Positions 47,001 to 56,500 of a DNA stretch of 64,000 nucleotides are shown here, in pieces. The stretch is from Symbiodinium sp. CCMP2592 (lineage: Eukaryota > Sar > Dinophyceae > Suessiales > Symbiodiniaceae): contig CAJNDT010002924.1 in assembly GCA_905221615.1 (NCBI GenBank), forward strand, positions 669,426 through 733,425. The letters are read 5' to 3'. The position numbers and the translations under genes are program-made. Under the pieces are notes generated by a model. That model saw nothing but the letters and a program-made list of their open reading frames with translations. It made no database searches and was not told where the DNA came from. Within the stretch, counting starts at the first letter, position 1. The number at the start of each line of letters is the position of its first letter.

Positions 47001-47263
47001 TTTCTGCCCATAATCCCGTCGCCTGAAATCGTCTTTTTGTAGAGATCTATGTGCGTTTTGCGATTCGTTTCCGGAGCTTCTTGACCCGTCAGGACGAAGC
47101 ACTTCGCAAATGATTCGACTTGTTTTCTTAGTTCTTCGTCGAGGTGCCAAATGTTTGGGTCAAAATAGCTGTGATTGTGCTTGTACATTTCCGAGAGGTG
47201 GAGAGAATATAAACTCTGGTCCAACGCCGCCTGGTGAGATGCCGATGAAGCACCGATCGACAT
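44057..47263 (-). CDS. SF3-helicase-like / TV-Pol-like polymerase / Cys-protease-like / C2H2 fusion
   Basis: 1068 residues if the ATG at 47263 is used, but the frame is open upstream and overlaps the nuclease frame by 104 nt. Residues 1-185 resemble the C-terminal part of SF3/D5 helicases (DEELRKQ, YKKTISGDGIMGRKPYG, GIFEADPSLSKFLS). Residues 470-690 look like the TV-Pol family (family A-related polymerases of transposons and small viruses): RARRY 470-474, Q481, metal-binding VDLDIQN (D498, D500), GKEMINTVLNGG 551-562 and LHFDGLRI (D647). Residues 714-810 resemble a cysteine protease: GNCIPCAVW (C716 or C719), PHCLAVRV (H791), TILDG (D808). A C2H2 finger has C928, C931, H945 and H949/H950. 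The last 100 residues (HIDKQIRLIF, RNLYYTRSFADLL) precede the transposase. Expected role: replicate the element and process the product. Confidence 0.6.
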   Translation of the reverse strand: MSIGASSASHQAALDQSLYSLHLSEMYKHNHSYFDPNIWHLDEELRKQVESFAKCFVLTGQEAPETNRKTHIDLYKKTISGDGIMGRKPYGYSTRMFQMIGWTRLEVNRVMAFLGVTNGNFNSMFRRSFVWKAKARFVHGKFLRHYPDHEKDGIFEADPSLSKFLSTSQASIAGLKLQWAFEVDHSKEDCYQLIEDYCNGGDGHLTEDIMRDACGLPVRVRQEHEEEGLGNVMAAGQDSADERDERDQEWIKLKNFLTTYMLEKEMDVMTFHEFKKMNFKPGQHPNLAKGVMWDQLEEKGVVRTALIRQKTSKEKPGAYIPNLIFSKPHADICPQAALDTVRLQFEEEQDIGLAKKYAHSCRGRSMNADTMKAFYKAMIPASKKGRRTAETEEIVQKYQSLIRKLEDHENCLQQIVSTKHGRRLRGKKSVEEDDHESVDHVSLDGKSWSSLKHGRTISYAYSEKVPYTVRARRYTNNGGVQSMSRRLQSHVVDGHTVDLDIQNCCLTLLQQIIAKVEPQPPMPDNLVKLLDRLVNDRTAVLNQLGLHIVEGKEMINTVLNGGSPFPALKNNEIVYDLQRLSQYVRWVACNMLHEDYMSLADNKHKTFPSSTILSLLWTSVEDRILQSWTEHILSRPSKPKHLSLHFDGLRISRDHIETSQDEFIKDCENAIRMRTGFMVKIVEKKHFSFIDLVKNRSTHANSVTNVPALLLQPGNCIPCAVWHMTPLVRPVVVAAISNETLEKNIDAKKMKYRDYRSVASMCSIDLASCVGLPESHVKSFVIHYEGQGVPHCLAVRVDAAGKNVTILDGATVYKLTMAIFREIHSAAVDHATMVSYWKPDSRDKIDGKSSLLLDMVAGAREAPHDSEEDTCDDVAEASAASSINRLSFDEDNVPVFSDNIMNRLSEEADFVMKDLYRISERCEGRRRCPLCPFRSFSQLRLLRTHIAKHHTRKNQYVCSGTKQIKIILALHDHAASSQTTSSNMLQESASILRSMIQPSLPFTQNHIDKQIRLIFDATGPQYVNVTSLGKSVQVRRVRNLYYTRSFADLLLREMVLNHAQASRLHEYT

Positions 47264-49372
47264 TGAAGCCTCTCTTGGCGATGGCTGCGGCAGCTTGGAA
47301 ACACTTGAACACGTCCAAGTTGCACCAAAATGTTCTCTCGTAGAATCCTTGGAGTCTGTCCATGTTAGCTTCCATGACTGGATCCAGCAAGGGATGTGGA
47401 ATCCTCACATAACAGTTGTTCTGCGGGCCCTTTTTCACCACTTCTACTGGAAGAAAGGATCCGGGTCGATCATATGCAAGGCAGAGATCATCGTAACATA
47501 TAGTTGACGACCTTCTGTCTTCCGTCTCACACCACTCCACGAGCAAGGAAACCATCCTTGTCTGCATGAGCTCTTGTTTGATGATACAGGACACCTTCCA
47601 GGACCTAGATGCCATGTCCAGAGGCCACGATTCACATGCATCTTGTCCGGATTGATTGCGACCGCGAACATCCTCTTCGTCATCATCCAATCTCTGTGAG
47701 TACGCAGGTGTCTGAGATCTTTTGTTCGTGGCATTCCTACATTCTGTGAAGTAGTCCGACTCCGTCTCGAAGTTCTGCATGTCCGCTGCGATGGCGTTAG
47801 CAACCGAAACTGCATCTCGAACGATTTCGGGTTTCATGCGTCGGAATATTCCTTCAAGACAACAAAAGAAGTCACCAACACGGTGTAGAACAGCTTCAGG
47901 AGGAATTCCGCCAAATGGCATGAAACAGCCATCGTCATCGTAGATGAAAAGGAAACCTTTGTGGACACGCATGTGACAGTCACCTTCTACCATCCAGGTA
48001 ATGGCAGCGGCGTCCGGCAGCATAGGCTTATCACCGATTTTGCCAGTGGTCATGTGAACGGCCACCATGATCAAACGTTTCAGTTGATCCGACATCCAGG
48101 GGTACTTGGTCTGGAGGGAGCTCACCATGTTCCTCGTGTTCTGCATGATGGTGTTAGGCTGCAAACAAACATCTGCTCCATATGTATCAAGGGTATTCTT
48201 GATAATGTCGAGGGATCTTGCAAACATGTTTTTGCAGTCCAGAGCATGTGTGTCGGCTCCCGGCATCAATCTTCTTTTCTTGGCTAGGCCATGTGTAGTT
48301 TTGTCCTCTTCCTCCAACATGAGTTCTTCCAGTGCAATCTCCATTTCATCTTTGGTTGGTGGAGGGCCTGTAAGCATGACTTCAAACTCCAACGTATCTG
48401 GAATATTGCCCTGACTATCTTGTCCGGGTGGCAGGCTTTCACATCCATGAGCAGGACCCGGAGCGTCGTGGGCCTGGCCAGGACCGATCTCTGCACGTTC
48501 AGCATTTTGCATTGAAATGGCAGCCTTCTTGTTTCGGCAGCATTGCATCATCTTGGCAACCGTCGTCTGCATGTCAGGTACAATGTCCACGAGTCCATGT
48601 GGAAGGTAACGCGGATGTACGCATACGACTTTCATTTGCTGCACCTTGATGTCATAGTAGTTCTCTAAGATCCATTTGTAGATATTGAGCTGCAATCGAT
48701 AATGCTGTCCTTGGCAGTCATCTACATCCTGTATAGGAGGAGCCATTTTCTTGCCGTAGCTGTTGTACTTGTCCTGCAGGTTCTCACTCCGTTTCCAGTC
48801 GACGAGATGAAAAACGTCAGTGTCTTTGTCCTTGAGAACCAAGTCGATGGACCCTGCCAAATCTTCTTCAGGTGCACAGATGCACCATTCTGTACGGTAG
48901 ACTTCGACATTATCCAAACCAGACAGGAACCGAATGACTGCAGTCATTTCTCCCTCCATAGGTCCGGGTTGTATTTTGTAGCCATTCAGCATATGCTCCA
49001 GCATCGCATGCATCCAAGTACCAGAGTTGGCAGCAGCTATGCGTTTCCTGTCCCAGTGCAGCATGATTTCGTTATCGGACATAGCCAATGCACTGACGAT
49101 TTCATCCCAGCCGTTCAAGTCTTCTTTGCTCAAAGCAACCAAACGACAGATTTCCGAAATGTTCGGATCACTTTGCCGGAGAAGATGTACCAGGTCTGCC
49201 TGATACTTGAAGTCCATCCCTTGAAGCATGGCTGCGATAGACGGCAAACTGATGGACGGGTCCACATATTCTGGCCTAGGCCATTGCTTCCCAGACTTCA
49301 TCTTCATCAGCGCCACCGCCGGTTCGAACTCTTCCGCGTATTGGTGGATGAGTCCGGTAACCTCACTTCACA
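47160..49372 (-). CDS. RecB-like PD-(D/E)XK nuclease with D5/SF3-like N-terminal part
   Basis: 718 residues counted from a GTG at 49316; the frame is open back to a TGA near 49371, which appears to be intronic. Nuclease motifs: GTWMH (99-103), TEW (E143), LAGSIDLVL (D158), HLVDWKRS (D173, K175) and YRLQLNIYKWILE (Q209, Y213), the RecB/Cas4-type signature. Residues 390-560 resemble the region before SF3 helicases (DDDGCFMPFGGIPPEAVLHR). The C-terminus reads CFIGISPGGVG, a P-loop-like motif, then loses sense. The continuation QSLYSLHL lies in the polymerase frame one base on. The protein probably trims or processes DNA ends during element replication. A single-base change or a +1 shift at about 47218-47222 would unite both frames. 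Confidence 0.65.
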
Positions 49373-49433
49373 TGCACAATGTTCAAAGTTATAGGGACAG
49401 TCATGCAGACATGTATGTCTTGCAGCCAGGCAG

Positions 49434-49660
49434 CACTGCAGGAGATTTTGTTCCCTTCGTAGAAGTAGTGATGACCAGCGGGCTCGAAACGAAGCCGTGC
49501 ATCAAGTTGACACTGGTTTACGCACGACAATTCTTTGCACGGGAGCAGCTTGGACGTGCTTTCGTCATCATGTCTAATTGGAACCTGAAAGGAAGGATCC
49601 CGTGGAGGCTCCAGTAAAACCGCACCGACGACGTCCTCGAGGCCAGCGGGCCATTCACCT
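49434..49660 (-). CDS. Upstream exon of the nuclease
   Basis: A minus-strand frame without a start codon runs from a CTAAG|GTGAA boundary near 49660 to about 49438. It reads EPPRDPSFQVPIRHDDESTS and ends in RFEPAGHHYFYEGNKISC. H-x-Y-x-Y-x-G followed by SVTGLIH-like sequence is the usual N-terminal lead-in of phage and giant-virus-like RecB nucleases, and SEVTGLIHQYAEEFEP is exactly what opens the next exon at about 49367. The ~70-nt gap between them (49364-49433) therefore looks like an intron. Its donor is not GT in any phase that keeps the frame and acceptor, which agrees with the relaxed donors seen elsewhere in the window. Confidence 0.55.
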
Positions 49661-50163
49661 TAGAGTGTGTAGTTAGGTGCCATGATGTTAAACATGTTCC
49701 ACACAATCGCAGAAACAAAGTATATTCTTTGCAGGACGGAGTGGCTTGCTTCTGCAGCAGCTTCCTTGGCATTGGACTCAGTGAACGCTGCATCGTTGAA
49801 GCCATTGGCTTCCGTACCTCGTATAGTTTTTTATGTTACAACGAACATAGACCGTTAACATGCAAGGATTCCATGGCTTCTGTAATATATACTTGCTGTA
49901 ATTTGACTTGCCTCCGCACGATGCGTCGTCAACGTCCATCTGAGATGATGCCTCAGTATCAACAACTTTTATAGATTCTAGTAACATCGTATGCGCAATA
50001 ATAATGGCATTGGTGTACGTTATCCCGAACCGAAGCAATTTACAATGACACTGGTCATGCTCTACAGGCACCACGTCACTTGCCTAAGGTAAGACTAGCA
50101 GGCTTTCCGACTCATGGACGCTGATACTTCTACAGAATACTCCACACACACACACCATTGTGA
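49661..50163. other. Non-coding gap inside the element
   Basis: About 500 bp between the zinc-finger ORF stop (50164) and the nuclease upstream exon. No convincing exon was found. It may be an intron joining the two coding blocks, or a spacer containing a promoter for the nuclease-polymerase part. A short CA run (ACACACACAC) is at 50146-50156. Confidence 0.4.
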
Positions 50164-52060
50164 TCAAGCCACCGATCCTCCCAAGAAATCCATATTGTGC
50201 GATACCATTTCCAGATTCGAATTGGATACCAGGAGCTCGTCGTCCCAGTCGTGACTTGTTCCATCCGGAGCCTGCACGTAAGAATCTCCATCATTGTCCT
50301 CAGCCCCACCCAAGTAATCCTGGAGACGATACTCGCAGCCAGGACATCTTCTCCATGGAGACTCCCCGACATGGGACGCGCAAACCCATGTCGTGCACAT
50401 GGGGCAGACACACCAACGAGGTATCATGATGGTGTGCTCTTGGTGACAAATTGCACACCTGATGGATGCATTCAGTTGCAGCAAGGATGGCACTGCAGCT
50501 ACTCGGGGTCGCGTGGAAAGCGGACGCTGTGGCCCGAAACCCCAAATAAATACTTGAGACAAGGCAGGAGCCAGTCTTTCATTCGGAGCAGTCACCGATG
50601 CACGCAGAACACCTTGGTGATTCAGTCCAACAGAAAAGAATCTTGTGTTCCATCGGAGATGGAATCTGTTGCTTCGGTTCACAATGAACTCGAAGCGGCT
50701 GGCTCGTGTGTAAGGTCTGGCCGGTCTGTTGTTCATGCCCAAAGACCAGGCAACTGGTGTCTGAAATATATTGTCGATTCGACAATAAAATCTGGTTTCA
50801 CCATGCCATTCCCTGACACCAACAACAAGTGATCGCAGCTGTGCCGGTAGAACGATGTCGAAGTCCGCGACACCGAGCAGCGGCTGCATGGACTGGAAGC
50901 CGAACATTACGAACGGCGGCAGAGAATGTCGGGGAACAGGTGTCGGTGTCCAGTTCAGCCTGATGTTTGCTGGTATGATGAGGAACATGCTCAACTGATG
51001 TATATTCACGCAAACCCACCTGGCCCGGCTGAGCAAGTCTATCATGCTGCGGAGGCGGGCCGACACCAGAAGGTCTGGTCGATCGATGTCAACAACTAGG
51101 TCTTGCCAGTGTGTTTTGTCTCGAACCAGGCTCAACATTCTCGAGGAAGCAGCAGCAAGTGCATGAAGATAATCGTGCTCGAAATAGAAGGATGGTAAGT
51201 ATCCCAGCACCTCCACTGGCAACACAACACCACTCCCGCCACAGCGATCATTGTGATACCGAACATGAGCTGCGCCAGCCGATGCATCATAGAAAGGAGG
51301 GTCCCAGAAACCAGAACTGTCGGAACCTTCCGTCTCAGACTCACTATCCAAAGAAATTGGAAGTGTAGTGGTCATTCTCTCCGAGTCAGCTGGCTGTGCG
51401 ATGTACAGACCTGGAAGAAATACCTGGACCGGCTGGGGCTCATGCAAGATTACAAAAGGCTCCTCTTCTGATTGCTGGAACTGCATTGTGGCCCACGTGT
51501 CCAGTATGTCCGCTGCAGCGTTCTCGACTGTCTTGCCGCCTACACGATCGAGACACATCGATGAGGACCACAAGGATGATAACGAGCTGGTGCTGTGTGT
51601 AGGGACAACAGCAAAGATTTGGTCGTACGACCCACCATTGAACTCTTCCGGCAGCATGCTCTTGTACTCGTGTCTCCGATGACTGGTTTGTAGCATCATG
51701 GTACCATCGTCCAAGACACGGAGACCCATAAAATGTTGGTTCGCATAGAGCAAGTAGATTCCACGAGAAAGGTTTTGCTCGTAATGGGGAACGACGTGAT
51801 GCCTCAGCGATTGCTGTAATGGATATATTGTTTAAATTATTAGTAGACAAGCTATAATGTTAAATTTGCAAACGGACACCTAGGGTTAGCAAACGTCGAG
51901 TCTACTTCATCCTGAGCAAGAAGCTTGTGGGGTTGCAACAGGCGGTTCCCATCCGCCAAGGCCCACATAGGCCCGTGCTTCTCATACTTGACCGGGAAGC
52001 CAACGGAACGAAGCGCGTCTACCAGGCAGGTATCACGGAACTTGTGGTTGCCTCAGTGTG
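50164..52060 (-). CDS. Cysteine-protease-like plus RING-like zinc-finger protein
   Basis: An uninterrupted frame of 529 codons from 51753 to 50164 is open further upstream to about 51815 (LRHHVVPHYEQNLSRGIYLL). A separate exon at about 52055-51880 reads NHKFRDTCLVDALRSVGFPV. Together C-LVDAL (candidate nucleophile Cys) and LLYANQHFMGLRVLDDG (candidate His, then Asp) look like a papain-like or OTU-like cysteine protease. The middle has leucine-rich helices and a beta-rich part without recognised motifs. The C-terminus has CAIC, CVCPMC, CASH and CPGC, eight possible zinc ligands spaced like a RING or related treble-clef pair, then an acidic tail. It may process the polyprotein or act in ubiquitin-like modification. 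Both ideas are inferred. Confidence 0.5.
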
Positions 52061-52199
52061 GTGGTTCGTATGTTTTTTACTCGATCAATCTTTCTATAAA
52101 TTTAATACGGATGAGTGACAGTCATCGGATGGCCACGGCATAGATTGTCTCGTCTTGGCCGTTGCGAGGGCACGGACCGGCTCGGCCATGAGGTGATGC

Positions 52200-53090
52200 G
52201 ACAGAATCTGCTGGGACCTATGACTGCGTTTGAACATGACACAGCATCATCACAGGTTCTTGGGTATAAGTTTGACATACATCTCTAATGCTATGGACGA
52301 GTGGCAAGTTCAAGTGACCTCTTCTTCCATGCACGCCCGGAGCGTGCTTCACTGACGGGATCCGGCTTGGTCTGCTCGAACCAATTGTCCTCATATGGAA
52401 GGGGCACATCAAAAAGGGAATGTGTAGCAGCACTATGTCCTTCCAGAGGGCGATCTCGACAGCTTCACAGTCGCCGTGCTCGGCAGCATGCAATTATGCA
52501 AGACGATGTTGTCGCCTTGCTTTCAGGATGTATCGCTGAAGGTGTTACATCACACAGAAGACCTAGTGCATGCTTGTAGATATTGAATGATTGTAGAAAC
52601 CAAGCAGCACCAATTGGGCGTGTCGTGTGACTTCTGACCGATATGCATGAAGCCAATCCCTTGGTGATACAGATAGATGGTAGCACAGACAACTGCAGCT
52701 CTCGAGAGGTGGCATGTATGTTCTCAAGGGTCTAATATGCAACATGGGAACATCGTTTGTGATCGCTTCGATATTCGAGCTCTGCCAGCTCCTTGTGAAT
52801 GAGTCGATCGGTCCTTTCCTGCAAACATTTTCATTGCAAGATCGGAAATATTCTGCAAGCCAAACCAAGTTGACGTGCATACGATAGCAAATTCATATTT
52901 GCAGCCGATCTACACTGTAATGGATCTGGTTCATGCGCCGGTCCCATGCATCTATGTCGTCAGCTGACAACCCCTGACACTCATCCGGCACGACCGGCAC
53001 ATCCGACCTTAATCGAGAGATAAACAGTGTCATAACTGTATGCCGCATGATAATGCTGTCAGGTTGCAGCGGCATGTCCTGCGTGTTCAT
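52200..53090 (-). pseudogene. Broken upstream coding pieces of the element
   Basis: Minus-strand protein-like fragments in changing frames: 53085-52905 (DVPVVPDECQGLSADDIDAW), 52870-52720 (MHVNLVWLAEYFRSCNENVC), 52690-52500 (RPIGAAWFLQSFNIYKHALG) and 52490-52370 (EHGDCEAVEIALWKDIVLLH). No single frame continues for long and clear splice sites are lacking, so this is either a multi-exon 5' part of the element gene or a decayed one. No family was recognised. Confidence 0.35.
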
Positions 53091-55108
53091 CTTCTCCGTC
53101 GGCCTACACTATAAGTACAGGGTGCGGTCATATCAACTCAGAACAAGTGAACATTACGCATAGGAATGCCAGCGGGCTACCCGAAGCAGTTGTTGTCATT
53201 GTGCTCCACAGCCACGTGGTCAGTGATCATATGCTCTCCAGGATCTACTGCAGCAGACCTCGAATATGCTCAAAGTAACCAGTCAAAGAACACTGTCATA
53301 TGTTTGATGTGACACTCAGCACTATCAAGTAGATGAAGTCCGAGGCCTGGACTCCGAATCAAGCTCACAGGGCGACAGTGCCTCTTCGATCTTTCCCGTC
53401 CGCATCCGCCTTACACAAAGTGTATGTGGACGACACGTTGGAGAAATGACAACGCAAGTACTATCGTTTAACATAATGCAGCGAAGTGTCTTGCACTTGC
53501 CAGGTTGCTTGTTCTTGGTTCGGTTGGTGCGGAGGTGTTCGGGGCGCTGGTAGTAGGAGAGCCCAGTTGCATCCAGTCCAGGGCCACGGCCCATGACAAA
53601 TCGGGTGGGCTCCGTGGCTGGCTCATAGATCTGCTTCTGCTTGCGGCACCGCCCACCGTAGGAAGGCTGGAGAACCAGAGAGTGTGACTTGTGGAATTTT
53701 CGCTTCGGGAGTGTGTTCAGCAATTCCTTTGGCGGGATCAGGAGCTGCCAGCGTGTGGTCGACTCGGGCGAGCGTAGCGGATGCAGTCCTACAGCGACGT
53801 GATGAAGCAAACAAGATTGACAACTTTTCAGTCCTAGATAGTACACACATTGCTTCTGCTATCGTATATGCGTGTTAAGTTGCCTGTACCAGTAGTCCGA
53901 GATGGGCATGGAGGGCCGTTGACCGCTTTGTGCGGGATTACGTCGGCCGCTCCTCTCTAATACACACCATCACTGTCTCAATTACATTCTTAGTGTTATT
54001 CAGCATTGTCCTGCCTCGCACCACAGAACCGTTGGAGGAGTAGAAATGCCAGAGGCGTTCAAAAAACCTTACATCAAACGATCGGACAGATCCTGCCAAC
54101 ATGAAGATTAGTCACACTACACGTTGGCAGTAGGTTTCATGAGGACCAAACGCTTCCGAGGTACTTGAATTTCGCAAGATATATGATCGCCGACCGGCCG
54201 AATGCCAGCGTAGCTGGGCTTGTATCGGCCAAGCCTTCAACAGGAACATAAAAAAAAGATTCAAGTGTGATTTACGGGTGCAACAGCAATGAACCAGGCC
54301 TGCGGGATCAAAGACAAGGCAAGTCTCACACATGAAAGTGGCCGCCATGGGCAAGAACCTTGCAGGAAAGAAGTCGCAGACATATCTACGACATGCTGCT
54401 TGCCCACTGCAGTCAAGCAGCGAAGAATGCAAGGAGAGTGTTTATGAAATCGAGCGGCGCAAGCTTGAAGCTGAAGATGCAAGCCACAACACACGTGCGA
54501 AGTAGACATGCGTGACAGGCATGTATCACACGGATGCGGAGTTACTGCTCACAGAACGCAGCGACATGTTTCCAATCTGCAACATGCTGCTTATGTTCTC
54601 AGGAGAATGGATGTTATCATCAACCCTACGTGGCAACGTGATAATCCTCAGAGGGACGTAATCACAGTGCCAGCGTGGCAGCTATGTATTTCGTAAATCC
54701 AGACAAACCGTGAAATCCTTCAGTCATTCCACAAGCCTTTCCTGGATATGCTGATCCGTTGAGATACACACCTCATAAATCCGGCCGTACACATCTGGAA
54801 TATTCGTTTGACATAAAGCCAACTAGAGCCCCGAATACAGTGACTTTGGATTAACTGCACAGGATACCTGAATCAGTGGATGCTGATTACAGGCTCGTTA
54901 TAAACCAGCGCATGACACGTGACCAGGCCTGCCATAACGTTCCAGTGTAGAGGGTGGCGACAGCATCCTTTTGTTCGCAGCATCATGCCGGTTAAACCTA
55001 GCACCTTGACTGTGACATCTTCGTATAACACAAAAATAGCTTCAGCATACGATGTGTCAGCTTTATACGTTACCTTTTTTCATTCCTCTATCACTTTGAT
55101 GCAGTCTA
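53091..55108. other. No gene recognised; upstream flank of the element
   Basis: A 173-codon minus-strand frame (53846-53325) and overlapping frames in the same place give conflicting protein-like pieces (for example PDPAKGIAEHTPEAKIPQ in another frame), so no call is made. The rest shows nothing beyond unique DNA. The 5' end of the composite element must lie here or further right, if it exists. Confidence 0.4.
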
Positions 55109-55153
55109 TGTTTGAAATGCATAAATGTCTCTAGTTGTCGGTCATCAATCCAA
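55109..55153. repeat. 45-bp inverted repeat, left copy
   Basis: TGTTTGAAATGCATAAATGT and the following 25 bases are an exact reverse complement of 58714-58758. Identity starts and stops sharply on both sides. The two copies bracket the TAGTAAG arrays, the N gap and a partial gene. Confidence 0.9.
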
Positions 55154-55249
55154 GAATGTAAACCCTGCTCATAGGGTCAGCTACTATAGGATCCGTACAT
55201 CAACTTGCATATAAAACCCACGATTCGGGGTCTAATTGTAAAGTTTGAC

Positions 55250-55308
55250 GCTCGTAGCAGCTTGAGTAGTAGTAGTAGTGGTAGTAGTAGTAGTAGTAGT
55301 AGTAGTAC

Positions 55309-55356
<48 letters not shown>

Positions 55357-56105
55357 CAGTAATAGTAGTAGCAGTAATAGTAAGTAGTAAGTAGTAAGTA
55401 GTAAGTAGTAAGTAGTAGGTAGTACGTAGTAAGTAGGAAGTAGTACGTAGTACGTATAGTAAGTAGTAAGTAGTAAGCAGTAAGCAGTAAGCAGCAAGTA
55501 GTAAGTAGTAAGTGGTAAGTAGTAAGCAGTAAGCAGTAAGTAGTAAGCAGTAAGTAGTAAGTAATACGGTAGTAAGTAGTAAGTAGTAAGAAGTAAGTAT
55601 TAAGTAGTACGTAGTAAGTAGTAAGTAGTACGTAGTACGTATAGTAAGTAGTAAGAAGTAAGCAGTAAGCAGTAAGCAGCAAGTAGTAAGTAGTAAGTGG
55701 TAAGTAGTAAGCAGTAAGCAGTAAGTAGTAAGCAGTAAGTAGTAAGTAGTAAGTAGTACGTAGTAAGTAGTAAGTAGTAAGCAGTAAGCAGTAAGCAGCA
55801 AGTAGTAAGCAGTAAGCAGTAAGTAGTAAGCAGTAAGTAGTAAGTAGTAAGTAATACGTAGTAAGTAGTAAGTAGTAAGAAGTAAGTATTAAGTAGTACG
55901 TAGTAAGTAGTAAGTAGTACGTAGTACGTATAGTAAGTAGTAAGAAGTAAGCAGTAAGCAGTAAGCAGCAAGTAGTAAGTAGTAAGTGGTAAGTAGTAAG
56001 CAGTAAGAAGTAAGTAGTAAGCAGTAAGTAGTAAGTAGTAAGTAGTACGTAGTAAGTAGTAAGTAGTAAGAAGTAAGTAGTAAGTAGTACGTAGTAAGTA
56101 GTGAA
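55250..56105. repeat. (GTA)n then TAGTAAG-type 7-bp array, left block
   Basis: 55260-55375 is (TAG/GTA)n with AGC variants. From 55380 the DNA is a run of the 7-mer AGTAAGT with variants AGCAAGT, AGTACGT, AGAAGTA and AGTGGTA. Variant 7-mers come in a recurring order, so a higher-order unit is visible. Because 7 is not a multiple of 3, all three minus-strand frames read the same Tyr/Leu/Thr heptapeptide-like repeats; these are not genes. Confidence 0.9.
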
Positions 56106-56400
56106 GTAAAATGAAGATAGTGGTAGGTCGTCGTCGTACTAGTAGTAGTAACACGGGTAGCAGCATTGGGAACAGCAGCAGAAGTAGCAGTAGCAGCAGA
56201 AGTACTGGTGGAGTAGCGTAACTCGCGCGTCACAATCATTACCAAACCTTGCTGACCTTGCTGCACTCTTTGCAAGCCCGTCCAGCCGATGCAGTCTCAG
56301 AGCCGTCCCTTCAGGACGAGCTCCTCCACCCTCCAGAAGCCTGGCTTGGCCACACCTTCTTTCGGGTCTGGACGAAGTGTGGGCAGAAGGTACTTACACC
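56106..56400. repeat. Segment duplicated across the N gap, left copy
   Basis: From the end of the left array to the first N, this matches about 57054-57353 almost exactly, with one visible difference (GGACGAG versus GGACCAG near 56315/57269). It contains a copy of the 3' end of the minus-strand gene annotated at 57251-57900 (FWRVEELVLKGRL). The copy stops exactly at the gap. Confidence 0.9.
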
Positions 56401-56500
56401 NNNNNNNNNNNNNNNNNNNNNNNNNNNNNNNNNNNNNNNNNNNNNNNNNNNNNNNNNNNNNNNNNNNNNNNNNNNNNNNNNNNNNNNNNNNNNNNNNNNN
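56401..56500. other. Assembly gap (100 N)
   Basis: Exactly 100 N bases, the conventional size for a gap of unknown length. The left flank is a duplicate of sequence 950 bp to the right and the right flank resumes inside the TAGTAAG array. The join is therefore unreliable. Confidence 0.99.

Larger units (their letters stand above)
42269..53090 (-). mobile_element. Composite self-synthesising transposon candidate (nuclease-helicase-polymerase-protease-transposase)
   Basis: All coding pieces in this 10.8-kb block are on the minus strand. Upstream to downstream they are: decayed exons (53.1-52.2 kb), a cysteine-protease-like plus zinc-finger protein (52.06-50.16 kb), a PD-(D/E)XK nuclease (49.66-47.16 kb), an SF3-helicase-like segment running across the nuclease/polymerase frame junction, a TV-Pol-like polymerase, a cysteine-protease-like segment and C2H2 finger (to 44.06 kb), a DDE transposase (44.06-42.58 kb) and a short 3' frame (to 42.27 kb). 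A replication module plus a transposase in one transcriptional direction recalls self-synthesising elements such as Polintons and polinton-like viruses, but the polymerase and transposase types differ from Polinton PolB and its integrase. No capsid-like gene was recognised and the boundaries are unknown. Frame breaks suggest a non-autonomous or dead copy. Confidence 0.6.

Noticed and set aside
42269-53090. Calling the element a Polinton or an integrated giant virus
   Set aside because: No PolB, no retroviral-type integrase and no capsid-like gene were recognised; the polymerase and transposase motifs are of other families.
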